From assembly GCA_014529385.2 (NCBI GenBank), contig CM043952.1, positions 56,336,619 to 56,400,618 on the forward strand: 64,000 nt of DNA, read 5' to 3'. Below the pieces are notes generated by a model. It made no database searches. It was not told where the DNA came from and worked only from the letters and a program-made list of their open reading frames with translations. This stretch comes from Adiantum capillus-veneris. Its lineage: Eukaryota > Streptophyta > Polypodiopsida > Polypodiales > Pteridaceae. Shown here piece by piece: positions 10,384 through 20,021 of this stretch. The stretch's first letter is position 1. Every line of letters begins with the position of its first letter. The position numbers were made by a program, and so were the translations under genes.

Positions 10384-11107
10384 TGTCGGGAGGCATTGTA
10401 GGACGACCCAATCACAACCCACAAAATTGTCAAATCGGTGGTTTGTCAACCCGGCCAGGGCATGGAAGCATGAGCATAGGACGTATAGACATAGAGGATT
10501 CAAGGGATCCTTCTTCTCATCATAGAGAGAAGCCATGGAAGGGCTTCCTTTAATCAACCACATATCCTACTTGCTAATCACTTGCACACAATCATGTGAT
10601 TGAAATTAACCTCTCACATCAATCACTCTAATCACACAACTACACAAGCATGCAATTAACATACCTACTCCGTATTAGTGTGTCCATTCCGGTACATCCC
10701 CTCAATGCACCTACTTATGCACACACACTAACCACACACCTTGTAAAGAGAGAGGAAGAGAAGGAAGGCATAGCCCTCACACACCACATGGCCAAAGGTG
10801 TGGATAGAAGAGATTAACTCAAAAAAGGGATTAGAGATCTACCATCACACTAATATATACAATCTCACTCCACATAATCAAACAAAAAAGACTAATAAGA
10901 AAGAAAGTGTAATTGATTATTAGAAATACAGAGCTACATGGGCATGGAAAGCCCATGAGCCTTATGACCATCCACTCTACAAAGAGAAGAACTCACCCAA
11001 GAATGACTTCTCATTAAGCATAGGTCTCTTTTATAGCTTTCGGCCTCAAACCCTTTAACTATGGGATAAAGTTGAGCTCTTTAGTCTAAACTTAATATAT
11101 AATTACA
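10384..11107 (-). repeat. LTR-like block, copy 3
   Basis: Same block as 991-1715 and 5707-6431, with TATA box at 11029-11035 and PBS at 10364-10381. It is positioned to drive the ORF1 and RT frames at 9552-7178. Confidence 0.6.
11029..11035 (-). promoter_or_regulatory. TATA box in LTR-like block, copy 3
   Basis: TATAAAA on the minus strand in the same context as copy 1. It is the likely core promoter for the ORF1-RT unit ending at 7178. Confidence 0.5.
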
Positions 11108-11295
11108 TTTAAGCGTGCGAGGCACTTTCATCTGGAGCAAAAGGAAAGGAGGTGGGGGTGGGCTAAGGGGTAAAAGGTAGAAGGGGGTGGGTTATGGGGT
11201 ACCAAACGCGTTTCGCTCCTTTAAGGAGCTCATCAGTGGTAGTAGTAGGGAGAATACTGAAATAGAGGGGAAGAGGATGCTCTTTATATAAGAGT

Positions 11296-11296
<1 letters not shown>

Positions 11297-11328
<32 letters not shown>

Positions 11329-11784
11329 GAAGGTGTACTTTGCAAGGGCTATGAGTTTGTCCATTGACTAGAGGTAGAGAGTGGTGTAGAGTTTCCCAAA
11401 GGTAATAAGTAAGAAAATGAATTTTACTGGGGGGAGTACAATAGATTGTTCACCGGGGGGGTGGTATAAGTGAAAGGGGGTCTAAAAAAGAAAAAATGGG
11501 GGAGGGGGGGAATGAAATGTGGCAAAGGAGGGGATATAAGGCAGGGAGGGGTTTAAAAATAACATGAGGAAAAGTGATGAAATGGAATTCCGAACAACTG
11601 GTGTATAATGTACAGGACTGGGTGTAAGATGCTACTTGGGGGGGGGGGGGGGTGATTTGAGAGTTGAAAAGGAGTAGTTTGATTTCCAAAAAATGTGGAA
11701 AAGTGATGAAATGGAATTCCGAAGAACTGGTGTATAATGTACAGGACTGGGTGTAAGGTGTTAATTGGGGGGGGGGGGGGGGGG
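11297..11784 (+). repeat. Poly-G tracts in 3' region of composite unit, copy 3
   Basis: G runs near 11297-11327, 11638-11652 and 11767-11784. There are two TGATTTGAGAG-type modules, as in copy 2 but with different spacing. Copy number and G-run length vary between otherwise near-identical units. Confidence 0.75.
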
Positions 11785-11992
11785 TGATTTTAGAGTTTAA
11801 AAGGAGTAGCTTGATTTCCAAAAAATGGTGTTCCAGGAGTAAATTACAAGGGACAAAATTTGGAATGTAGGATCACAAATGTGAAAGGTGTGTCCGTGTT
11901 GTTGAAGAACTACGGGCTTAGAGAGTCAACCTGCAAAATGAGCGGTAAGAGTTAGGGTAGGTTATAAAGAGTATTCATTTGTAAAATTGGGT

Positions 11993-12086
11993 TTAACTCT
12001 GGTTTATGGATTTAGTTAGAAGAGTGCCTAAGTTTTGGCCATTGGTCCAACATACGATGGGTTGGTCAAGATGCGCAAGGGTGGGG
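11993..12086 (-). pseudogene. Penelope-like RT 3' stub, copy 3
   Basis: Only the last thirty or so codons and the stop of the RT remain, matching 2501-2594 and 7178-7271. The homology ends abruptly at 12086. Confidence 0.8.
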
Positions 12087-13241
12087 GTGTGAAAATAAAA
12101 AATCATAAAATTTTCAATCCACATTGCATCAACATTACATTGCATCAACATAGCATTGCATCATCATGGTGGGATCTCTACACAATTCTACACATCTCTA
12201 GATTGTAGGGAGGTTGAGAATACTACCTTGATTACCTTTCCGTTGAAGATCAATTGAATGCTCCAATCCTTCATAGCAAATTAATAAGTTAGCAAAAATT
12301 AGTCAAATTAGTAAGGGGTTAGTGTGTAATTAGAGTGTGTAAACACACAATTGGCAAGATATGGTAACACATTAGGGAATTATGAACACAATGCTTCATG
12401 CACACACATTCAAAATCCACAAAAATGTAAACACACAAGTGAAATTAGTGAGGGAACGCATTCGTTTATGCCACAATTACACTAGCGTAGGCCATCGTCC
12501 CCAACACCTATGCCAAATGTAGGGAGACGTTGTAGAACGACCTAATCGCAATCCACAAAATTGTCAAATCGGTGGATTGGTAACCCGGCTAGGGCATGCA
12601 AGCATGAGCATAGGATGTATAGACATAGAGGATTTAAGGGATCCTTCTTCTCATCATAGAGAGAAGCCATGGAAAGGGCTTCCTCTAATCAACCACACAT
12701 TTCTACTTGCTAATCACTTGCACACAATCATGTGTTTGAAATTAACCTCTCATATCAATCACTCTAATCACAACTCTTAATCACACAACTACACAAGCAT
12801 GCAATTAACATACCTACTCCTCATTAGTGTGTGCATTCCGGTACATCCCTTCAATGCGACTACATATGCACATGCACTAACCGCACACCTTGTAAAGAGA
12901 GAGGAAGAGAAGGAAGGCATAGCACTCACACACCATGACCAAAGGTGTGGATAGAAGAGATTACCTCAAAAAAGGGATTAGAGATCTACCATCACACTAA
13001 TACAATGTCACTCCATATAATCAAACAAAGAAGACTAATAAGAAAGAAATTGTAATTGATTATTAGAAATCAAGAGCTACATGGGCATTTCAAGCCCATG
13101 AGCCTCATGACCATCCACTCTACAAAGAGAAGAACTCACCCAAGAATGACTTCTCACTAAGCATAGGGCTCTTTTATAGCTTTGGGCCTCAAACCCTTGA
13201 ACTATGGGATAAAGTTGATCTCTTTAGCCTAAACTTATACA
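12087..13241 (-). mobile_element. Tandem composite unit, copy 4 (leader plus LTR remnant)
   Basis: This 1.15-kb fragment matches leader, PBS and LTR-like block of the other copies but is more diverged (several short indels, PBS degraded). Homology ends at 13241, where the inferred LTR begins with TGTATAAG on the minus strand. That end supports 1715, 6431 and 11107 as LTR 5' edges in the other copies. In transcription order this is the upstream edge of the array, so 13242 onward is probably target DNA. Confidence 0.75.
12518..13241 (-). repeat. LTR-like block, copy 4 (diverged)
   Basis: Diverged copy with a recognisable TATA box (13172-13178) and a degraded PBS (12498-12515). Sequence upstream of 13241 is unrelated to the other copies. 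Confidence 0.55.
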
Positions 13242-13699
13242 ACTTTGGAACTCCTAAATGAGCCCAAGGCCCTATACAATGAAAAGGAAATATCGTGCAC
13301 TATAGCACATCCACAGCTTGGTGAATAATTGGTGTAGCATGTGTTAGCCGCTGCTAACGCCTATCCACTACAAAACCATGTGAGTCAAACCTTGTGATTC
13401 CAAAGCCGATGGAAGACCGTGGGAAGGGAAAGATCACAGAATGCTTCAAACCTATTCCGAAGCTAGTTTGGGTTCCAAGGCAAAACCAATCTATTCGGCT
13501 TAGCTCAGGAAAGGGGGAGTTCCATGAAGATTCTATCTCCTCATGTAATGCATCCATAGAGGTGAAAGCTTCTAACACAACTTCCACCTACCATAGGCAG
13601 CCTCCATGAAGCTACAAAAGATTCGGCACCTCCTATTTTTTAGTTACTACTTGATGCACTACTTCAAGTTCATTCATGGGAGAGTACCTTACCACCTTG
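13242..13699. other. Probable target DNA between the tandem array and a copia element
   Basis: Sequence unrelated to the array or the copia element. Short open frames exist on both strands (13394-13609 plus, 13354-13587 minus), but neither resembles a protein I know. The stretch ends with CCTTG, the target-site duplication of the adjacent copia insertion, and continues after it at 19251. Confidence 0.5.
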
Positions 13700-13891
13700 T
13701 GAAGGAGTACGAGCAGAAGTGCGACGAGAGAGAGAGTGCGAGAAGAAGAGCACGACGATATGGTGAACTCGCTCTACTGTAATGTGTAGAGCATAGTGAG
13801 TTCTTATTAGGTTTTTACAAAAGAATATGTGTACATACCTGGCGGCCCGCCCACTTACCTGGGCGACCACATTGGGCTTTATACCCCAACA
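13700..13891 (-). repeat. 3' LTR of copia element 1
   Basis: 192 bp, identical to 19059-19250 except one base. On the minus strand it starts TGTTGGGGTATAAAGC and ends CTCCTTCA. It contains a consensus splice-donor-like CAGGTAAGT about 30 bp from its start. Confidence 0.95.
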
Positions 13892-13902
13892 ACCTCCCAC
13901 TT
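13892..13902 (-). other. Polypurine tract of copia element 1
   Basis: The minus strand reads AAGTGGGAGGT directly before the 3' LTR, the plus-strand priming site. Confidence 0.85.
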
Positions 13903-13980
13903 AAAGTCCAATGTGGTACTTTAAGTGTGAGAGAAGCTACTATACAAGCTAATATACAAGAGATGTAGAGAAGTGATGTA

Positions 13981-14850
13981 CTACCCTACATCTAACTGCT
14001 TGCAAAAATGCCCAAAGCTCTCTGAGGGAAGTCCTTTTGTAAGTAGATCAGCAGGATTTTCTGTGGTGTGAACTTTGACAAGCTGAAGTTGCTTATCCTC
14101 AAGCATTTCCCGGATGAAATGATACTTCACATCCACATGCTTTGTCTTTGAGTGATAAACTGGATTGCGAGCCAATTGTATAGCACTTTGACTATCACAA
14201 TATAACACAGGCATCTCTTCTTTGATTCCCAAATCTGTTACTAGTCGATTAAGCCAAATTGATTCTTTGCATGCCTCTGATGCTGCAACATATTCAGCCT
14301 CTGTAGTAGACTGAGTAACACAATCTTGTAATCTAGAACGCCATGATACTGCTCCACCAGCCAATGTAAAGACATACCCTGACGTAGACCTTCGGTTATC
14401 TAAGTCACCTGCATAATCTGAGTCTATAAAACTCTTTACACTTAGCTCCTGACTCCCATAGCATATACGCATACTCTTTGTAGCTTTCAGGTATCTCAAT
14501 ATTCCTTTCACTGCCTCCCAATGTTTCTTGCCTGGGTTTGACATGTATCGACTTACTACTCCCACTGCAAATGCAATGTCTAGGCGAGTAGCAATCATTG
14601 CATACATCAAACTACCCACTGCAGACGCATATGGAATCTTATCCATTTCAGCCTGTTCTTCCTCAGACACAGGACAATCTTGTTTGCTAAGTTTCACATA
14701 TGGTGGCAATGGAACACTCAATACCTTTCCCTTCTCCATATTGAACCATCGCAAAACCTTGCCAATATACTCTGTTTGAGATAACCAAATCAACTTCTTT
14801 GATCTGTCTCTCTCAATGCGCATACCAAGTATATGACTTGCCTCACCCAT
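13981..14850 (-). pseudogene. Copia RT C-terminus and RNase H (frameshifted)
   Basis: About 289 codons: RT thumb (ILGMRIERDRSKK, YIGKVLRWFNM) and then RNase H with DSDYAGDLDNRRSTSGY, TTEAEYVAASEA and YCDSQSAIQLA, and the usual copia terminus KHVDVKYHFIRE...LLTKGLPSESFGHF. It ends 90 bp before the 3' LTR. The reading frame itself is open; it is separated from upstream RT by a one-base deletion. Confidence 0.93.
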
Positions 14851-15134
14851 GTCTTCATGTCAAACGATTTTGCCATCTTTGACTTCAAAGCTGAAATTTC
14901 TTCCAAGTGCTTGCCAGCAATCAACATGTCATCCACATATAAAATAAGGATCAACCAACTACCATCCTTAGCCTTCTTTGTATATAGACAATGATTGAAC
15001 TCACTACGTTTGTAGCCTTAAGAAAGCATAAACTTGTGGAATTTATGGTACCATGCCCTCGGTGATTGTTTTAAGCCATAAAGACTCTTTAACAACTGGC
15101 ATACCCAATCTTCCTTGCCTTTCTCAACAAACCC
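14851..15134 (-). pseudogene. Copia RT central part with YVDD, broken
   Basis: Continues the RT in the same frame after the stop at 15135: LLKSLYGLKQSPRAWYHKF, then a further TAA at 15018-15020, then LILYVDDMLIAG carrying the catalytic Asp pair, then KMAKSFDMK. Just after that, near 14855, a single missing base puts the rest of RT and RNase H in another frame. No functional RT can be made from this copy without suppression of these lesions. Confidence 0.88.
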
Positions 15135-16868
15135 TTATGGTTGCTGCATGTAAATTTCCACATCTAAATCACCATGCAAGAACGCTGTCTTGACATCCAT
15201 TTGGTGCAACACCAAATCTAATATGGCAACCAATGCAAGAAAGCATCTCAATGTAGTTATCTTGACCACCGGAGAGAAGACTTCATCAAAGTCAATGCCT
15301 TGTTCTTGCTTAAAGCCCTTGGCAACAAGCCTTGCTTTGTACTTTGGCTGACTATCATGAGCGGTGATCTTATACCCGTAAACCCATTTACAAGGTAGAG
15401 CCTTTTTGCCCTGTGGTAATTTAACTAGCTTCCATGTCTTGTTTTTATGTAGAGCTATCATCTCTGACTGCATGGCCAATTGCCAATTCCCGGAGTCCTT
15501 CATTTGCACTGCTTCCTTGTAACATGAAGGCTCATTGCAATCAGTCCACATGACATAGTTCATAGATGGAACAAACCTATCAGGAGGTCGCGTGACACGT
15601 TCAGATCTACGCAAAATAGGTGGCTCAGGCTCAGCCACAACCTGTGGTTCCACTCTATCCTGTCCTTGCTCCTCTTGAGCCCTGAAATTTTGTCTTGCAC
15701 GTGCAGGTCCATCTTCTTGGAAGACAACTCTTCTAATCTCCTCAACCCTCTCTGGTTTAGAATGATATTTGGATTCATTAAAGTGAACATCATTGCTGCA
15801 GACAACCTTTCTGGATTCGGGATCCCAAAGTCTGTACCCCATCTCACCAGAATTACCATAGCCTAGAAAGATGCACTTTCTACTCTTTGGCTCAAGTTTG
15901 TTCCTAAATTCCTTTGGAACGTGAGTATATGCCTCACAGCCAAAGACTCTGAGATGCTTGTATGAGGGCATTTTGCCTGACCATACCATCTCTGGCACTG
16001 AATCCTTCTGCAAAGCCTTGCTAGGAGATCTATTTACAAGATGAACAGCTGTTGATACAGCTTCAGCCCAAAACCCATTTGGCAGCTGTGCATTAGACAA
16101 CATACTTCTGACCTTCTCTTGTATGGTCCTATTCATCCTCTCAGCAACACCATTTTGAGGAGGATTGTAAGGAGCAGTAAGTTCATGTTTTATACCTTTT
16201 GACTCACAAAAGTCCTGAAAGGCCTTTGAAACATACTCTCCACCATTGTCAGTGCGTAAGCATTTAAGCTTCTTGCCACTCTGATTCTCCACAAGTGTCA
16301 CAAACATTTTGAAAACACTAAACGCTTCATCCTTGTGCTTGAGAAAGCAAAACCATACTTTCCTCGAGTAATCATCTATAAATGTCATAAAGTAAGAAGC
16401 TCCCCCTAGAGATAGGTTAGGCATAGGTCCACACAAATCACTATGAACAAGTTCCAACTGTGTATCTCTTCTACTGCTTCTATGCTTATGTGGCTGCTGT
16501 GTTTGCTTACCATACAGACAATGTTCACAGAATTCAAAATCATTAAATGAAAAGCTAGGCAAATAACCAGAACGAGACAAGATTTCCATTCCCTTCTTGG
16601 ACATATGTCCTAACCGGCTATGCCACAAAGAAACGTTCGGCTGCTCGGTTACATTGATTACATTTTTAGAGACATTTGATACATAAATCATGTAAAGTCC
16701 TCCAGACTTTACTCTATGTGCTACTGTCATAGAACCCTTGGATATCTTCCACATGTTCTGTCCAAAAGTGGTGACGTAGCCAGCATCATCAAGTAAACTT
16801 GTGCTGATCAAGCTCTTTGTAATTGCGGGAACATGTCTCACATTCTTCAACGTGAAAGAAGATCCATT
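15135..16868 (-). pseudogene. Copia integrase and N-terminal RT (between two premature stops)
   Basis: In frame with the gag-protease segment. The GAG-pre-integrase HHCC zinc module is visible (LWHSRLGHMSKKGM then FCEHCLYGK), followed by the integrase core with HSDLCGP, RTDNGGEY and a downstream Glu in GVAERMNRT, i.e. all three DDE residues. After an RRSERVTRPP linker the RT begins (KTWKLVKLPQGKK, then HQMDVKTAFLHGDL with motif A Asp). The segment ends at TAA 15135-15137, well before the RT catalytic YVDD. Integrase appears intact; RT is cut. Confidence 0.93.
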
Positions 16869-17960
16869 CTAAAACTTCAATTGAACATCTCCAACACCTA
16901 AGATCTCACATGTCTGCCCATTGCCTAGCTGAACATGATCTTTAGTGGTCACATAAGAGGTAAACCACTCCTTGTTTGGAGACACATGAAGTGATGCCCC
17001 TGAGTCTATAATCCAGTCACTCAGTGCATTTCCATCAGATGCTGTAAGAAGAGCTGAGTCCATTGTATTCTTCAAGAAGTAGATGTCTCTTGACACTAGA
17101 CTGTCATCCTCTGCAACAGTGTTTGTCACATTTATTTCTTGAATCTTCACTGAGGACTTGTTCTTCTCACCATGGTCTTCAGCTTTCTCTTTTCCTTTTT
17201 CTGCTTTCCATTCTCTGCAGTCTCTTTTCATGTGACCCTTCTTGCCACAATGGTAGCATTCTATGTCACTCTTGCCTTTAGCACTGCGGGACTTGCTACG
17301 AGACTGATTCCTCTTTCCACCTTTGTACTTTTCTTTGGTCCTTCCCCTGACAACTAAGGCTGTTCCTTTGCCTTTGTCCATTGTCTTTCTATTGGTTTCT
17401 TCAGTAAGCAGACTTCCTTCTACACCTGCTATGCTCAAACCATCTGGAGGTGCAGAATTACTCAAAGCTGTGCGAAAAGTGTCCCAACTTTTTGGCAATG
17501 TGATCAACAGGAACATAGATCTAACAGGTTCATCAAACTTGACACCTTGAGCTGACAACTGACTGTAGATTGTGTTGAATTCATTCAGATGATTGGACAT
17601 AGGTGTCCCTTCTTTCATCTTCAAGTCAACAAGCTTCTTAAGCCAGTATACCTGTGAAGCTGCACTTTGCTTCTCATAAAGATCACTCAGCTTTAACCAT
17701 GCTTGATAAGCCGACATCTCGTCTGCTACATTGAAGTAAACGCTTTCAACCAAAGTCAGCATAATGGTAGAAAGTGCCAATTCATCTATTTCGCTCCATT
17801 CATCTTCGTCCATATCTTCTGGTTTTATCCCCTTGAGCTTTATAGGTTTTATCTGCTTCTTTTGTACCAACACATGCCAAATCTGCTTCTTCCACAATGG
17901 GAAATTGGTTCCATCCAACTTCTTGATATTGTAAAGAGCAGTGTCCTGTGATCCAGCCAT
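16869..17960 (-). pseudogene. Copia gag and protease (363 codons, ends at a premature TAG)
   Basis: The start is the ATG at 17960, giving MAGSQDTALYNIKKLDGTNF, a usual copia gag N-terminus. A UBN2-type gag domain spans roughly residues 20-200. A CCHC zinc knuckle follows (YHCGKKGHMKRDC, near residues 235-247), for nucleic-acid binding in the virus-like particle. Near residues 316-322 is the aspartic protease signature DWIIDSGAS. The frame stops at TAG 16869-16871, where copia polyproteins normally continue without a break into the GAG-pre-integrase and integrase regions. The same frame continues beyond it. I infer a nonsense mutation rather than a real gag-pol boundary, though stop-codon readthrough cannot be excluded from sequence alone. 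The plus-strand region 17961-19044 is the untranslated leader. Confidence 0.93.
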
Positions 17961-19044
17961 AGCTACGCTTCACAGTGGTTTACTTTCCTGGGAAAAATTC
18001 GGTAGAGTTTCCCCTGTAAACTGACCTCTGAACCAATATCAACCTGTCAAATGAACCAAGAAAGCTTCAGATTCTGCATAAATTTCGGTAGAGTCTCCTT
18101 TGTAAAATGGCTCTGGTGTACTAAAAAACCAGACAAAAAAACAGCTCAAAAAACACTGTCTCTCTCACACTATAAGCTGCGGGTAAACCTGTCCTGCACC
18201 TGTACTATCTCTCACTGTCCTGTCACTGTCCTGTAAGCATAGACTGCGACAATGCCTCAACGGAAGTAAAGCAAAGAAACAATCCCAACTGTCTAACTCA
18301 CAGTCAATACATCCTAGCTGCCTATCTAAAGGTGCTCGAGGGATCGCTCCAAGACCTGTATCACCGAAAGGATCTCAACATTCGAGAATCCCCCAACTCA
18401 ATAAAAAATCACTCGACCCTCAACAAAGGTTGCAGTAAATCTGACAGTACATAGACTTCCCACAAAGTCATACATCCACAAATTTCCCACTATATGCTGT
18501 AACCGCGGCAGTGGTTGTTTGCTGCGTGACTAACAGCCAGCAAACCCTCAACAAACATACATCATCTCTGACAATACATCCCATGTGGAAGTACTTGCAA
18601 TGTTAGGATGAAATCTGGAATATCAAGCAGCAAACACAAGCTACCTGATGAACTAGTGGATGTCGCCTACGATCTGTGTGTAGATGCGCCCGTGTCGTAT
18701 GTGACACGCCTCCAAGAACTGTGAGCTGTCGTTCGATGTGTAGACAGCCACAAATCAACACTTTGGGAGTGTCGATATCCTCAGCACCTGCAGTCGTAGG
18801 CCAAAAACCTTAAATTTGCAGAGTCGGATCTGCACCCACTGAGACCACTTAGTCGAAAATGGCTTGCGCAGACCTTTGTCGAAGCCGAACGGTGGCCGAG
18901 ATGACCTCAGAATGAAATTCTGACAACACCAAGCCCTTTGGGCTTGCCCACAGGATTTGGGGCTGTGTCTTCGCCTGTCAAATTTCACTCCAATCAAAGC
19001 TGGTGACTCTAGCCTCCTGTAGTGCTGCCCGAGCCTCGATCTGA
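17961..19044 (-). other. 5' untranslated leader of copia element 1
   Basis: About 1.08 kb between PBS and gag ATG with no sustained coding frame. Its counterpart in copia element 2 is at 46035-47106 and is clearly homologous throughout. Confidence 0.7.
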
Positions 19045-19056
19045 GCTCTGATACCA
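19045..19056 (-). other. tRNA-iMet primer-binding site of copia element 1
   Basis: The minus strand reads TGGTATCAGAGC two bases inside the 5' LTR, the standard plant copia PBS complementary to the 3' end of initiator tRNA-Met. Confidence 0.95.
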
Positions 19057-19058
19057 GT

Positions 19059-19250
19059 TGAAGGAGTACGAGCAGAAGTGCGACGCGAGAGAGAGTGCGA
19101 GAAGAAGAGCACGACGATATGGTGAACTCGCTCTACTGTAATGTGTAGAGCATAGTGAGTTCTTATTAGGTTTTTACAAAAGAATATGTGTACATACCTG
19201 GCGGCCCGCCCACTTACCTGGGCGACCACATTGGGCTTTATACCCCAACA
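19059..19250 (-). repeat. 5' LTR of copia element 1
   Basis: 192-bp partner of 13700-13891. It is flanked on its outer side by the target duplication CCTTG and on its inner side by the PBS. Confidence 0.95.
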
Positions 19251-19658
19251 CCTTGCAACTCGATGAGGCACCCAAGGTAATAGAGAACTATTGGGCTAAA
19301 ATCCTCACCTATTACCAATTGGAATAACTGGTTCCAAAAGGTGATGACATCCTTTTAAAGTATGATCTACCGAAGGAAGGGGGGAGTCTTCATTCATGTC
19401 AAGCCTATTGAATTATTTTCCTCTTACCCTTCTTTCCCTGACCCTTGAGCTTTCCAATTTTAGGGATTGTATATATATAGATATATAGTAACTAACCACC
19501 CTAGTTTAAAACAAAAAAAAAAGTAGTAAAGATCAAGAGCAATTCGCAAACAAGTGTGCTCAATACTAGTCAAAATCATTGACCCAAACCTACACATGTC
19601 ACATCAGGTACTTTGAAACAGAAACCTATGTCATCAAACACCTAACCATCCTCTATTT
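19251..19658. other. Resumption of target DNA after copia element 1
   Basis: Starts with the CCTTG target duplication. A plus-strand frame that continues across the insertion site reads as a plausible decayed coding stretch (for example YWAKILTYYQLE then LVPKGDDILLKYDLPKEGG) with one stop. It is too short to name. Confidence 0.35.
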
Positions 19659-20021
19659 GTGTTCACAGATATGGCTGATTCTTATGAGTATTCTTATTAC
19701 CTATCCCAAGTAATGCATTTATGTTATCCTCATAGTTCCTCTAAATGGAATTTGGTTGAAACACTCGCTTGTGAGAGAAATGTTGAGGAGTTAGAGTGGC
19801 TGGTCTGCCTCTTGACTATGATGGATCCCTATTCTATCCAGGAAGCTTGTCCAATTGCTCAAGTTTACCCTTTTGCCCAGGCTGACTATGCAAGCCTCGT
19901 GACATTCCTAATATTATTCTGCACGGAAGAAGAAGAAGACGATAATGGTGATTGGATAGACAAGACACACGGCCTTATCGAAGAGGATTACACCTACCTT
20001 GATGATGAGGATGGTGGTTGA
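19659..20021 (+). CDS. Hypothetical 120-aa protein with acidic C-terminus
   Basis: ATG-started frame of 121 codons. The product has an aromatic, Cys-containing N-terminal half (YEYSYYLSQVMHLCYPHS) and a strongly acidic C-terminus (EEEEDDNGDW, then YLDDEDGG). No signal peptide, zinc finger or enzyme motif is visible. It lies between retrotransposons and is preceded by unassigned sequence, so it may be a fragment of a decayed element or gene. I do not recognise it. A splice-acceptor-like TTCACAG lies just before the ATG, so the first residues could be part of an internal exon. Confidence 0.25.
   Translation: MFTDMADSYEYSYYLSQVMHLCYPHSSSKWNLVETLACERNVEELEWLVCLLTMMDPYSIQEACPIAQVYPFAQADYASLVTFLILFCTEEEEDDNGDWIDKTHGLIEEDYTYLDDEDGG

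Larger units (their letters stand above)
9394..12086 (-). mobile_element. Tandem composite unit, copy 3 (truncated)
   Basis: Starts as the third direct copy (9394 matches 4717 and 1) and keeps ORF1 5' part, leader, PBS (10364-10381), LTR-like block (10384-11107) and G-tract region. At 12086 homology stops about 90 bp into the RT 3' end, so nearly the whole RT is missing. The sequence then jumps to leader sequence of copy 4, which points to a deletion or unequal recombination joint. Confidence 0.88.
13700..19250 (-). mobile_element. Ty1/copia LTR retrotransposon, nearly complete but mutated (5551 bp)
   Basis: Two 192-bp LTRs (TG...CA), 5-bp target-site duplication CCTTG (13695-13699 and 19251-19255), tRNA-iMet PBS and a polypurine tract. 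Domain order gag, protease, integrase, RT, RNase H defines Ty1/copia. The LTRs differ at one of 192 positions, yet the polyprotein frame has three in-frame stops (16869, 15135, 15018) and a frameshift near 14855. A sibling with large deletions lies at 43602-47312. Confidence 0.95.

Noticed and set aside
1-13241. CRISPR-like or satellite array
   Set aside because: The repeat unit is 4.7 kb with coding capacity; no short regular repeats with unique spacers exist in the window.
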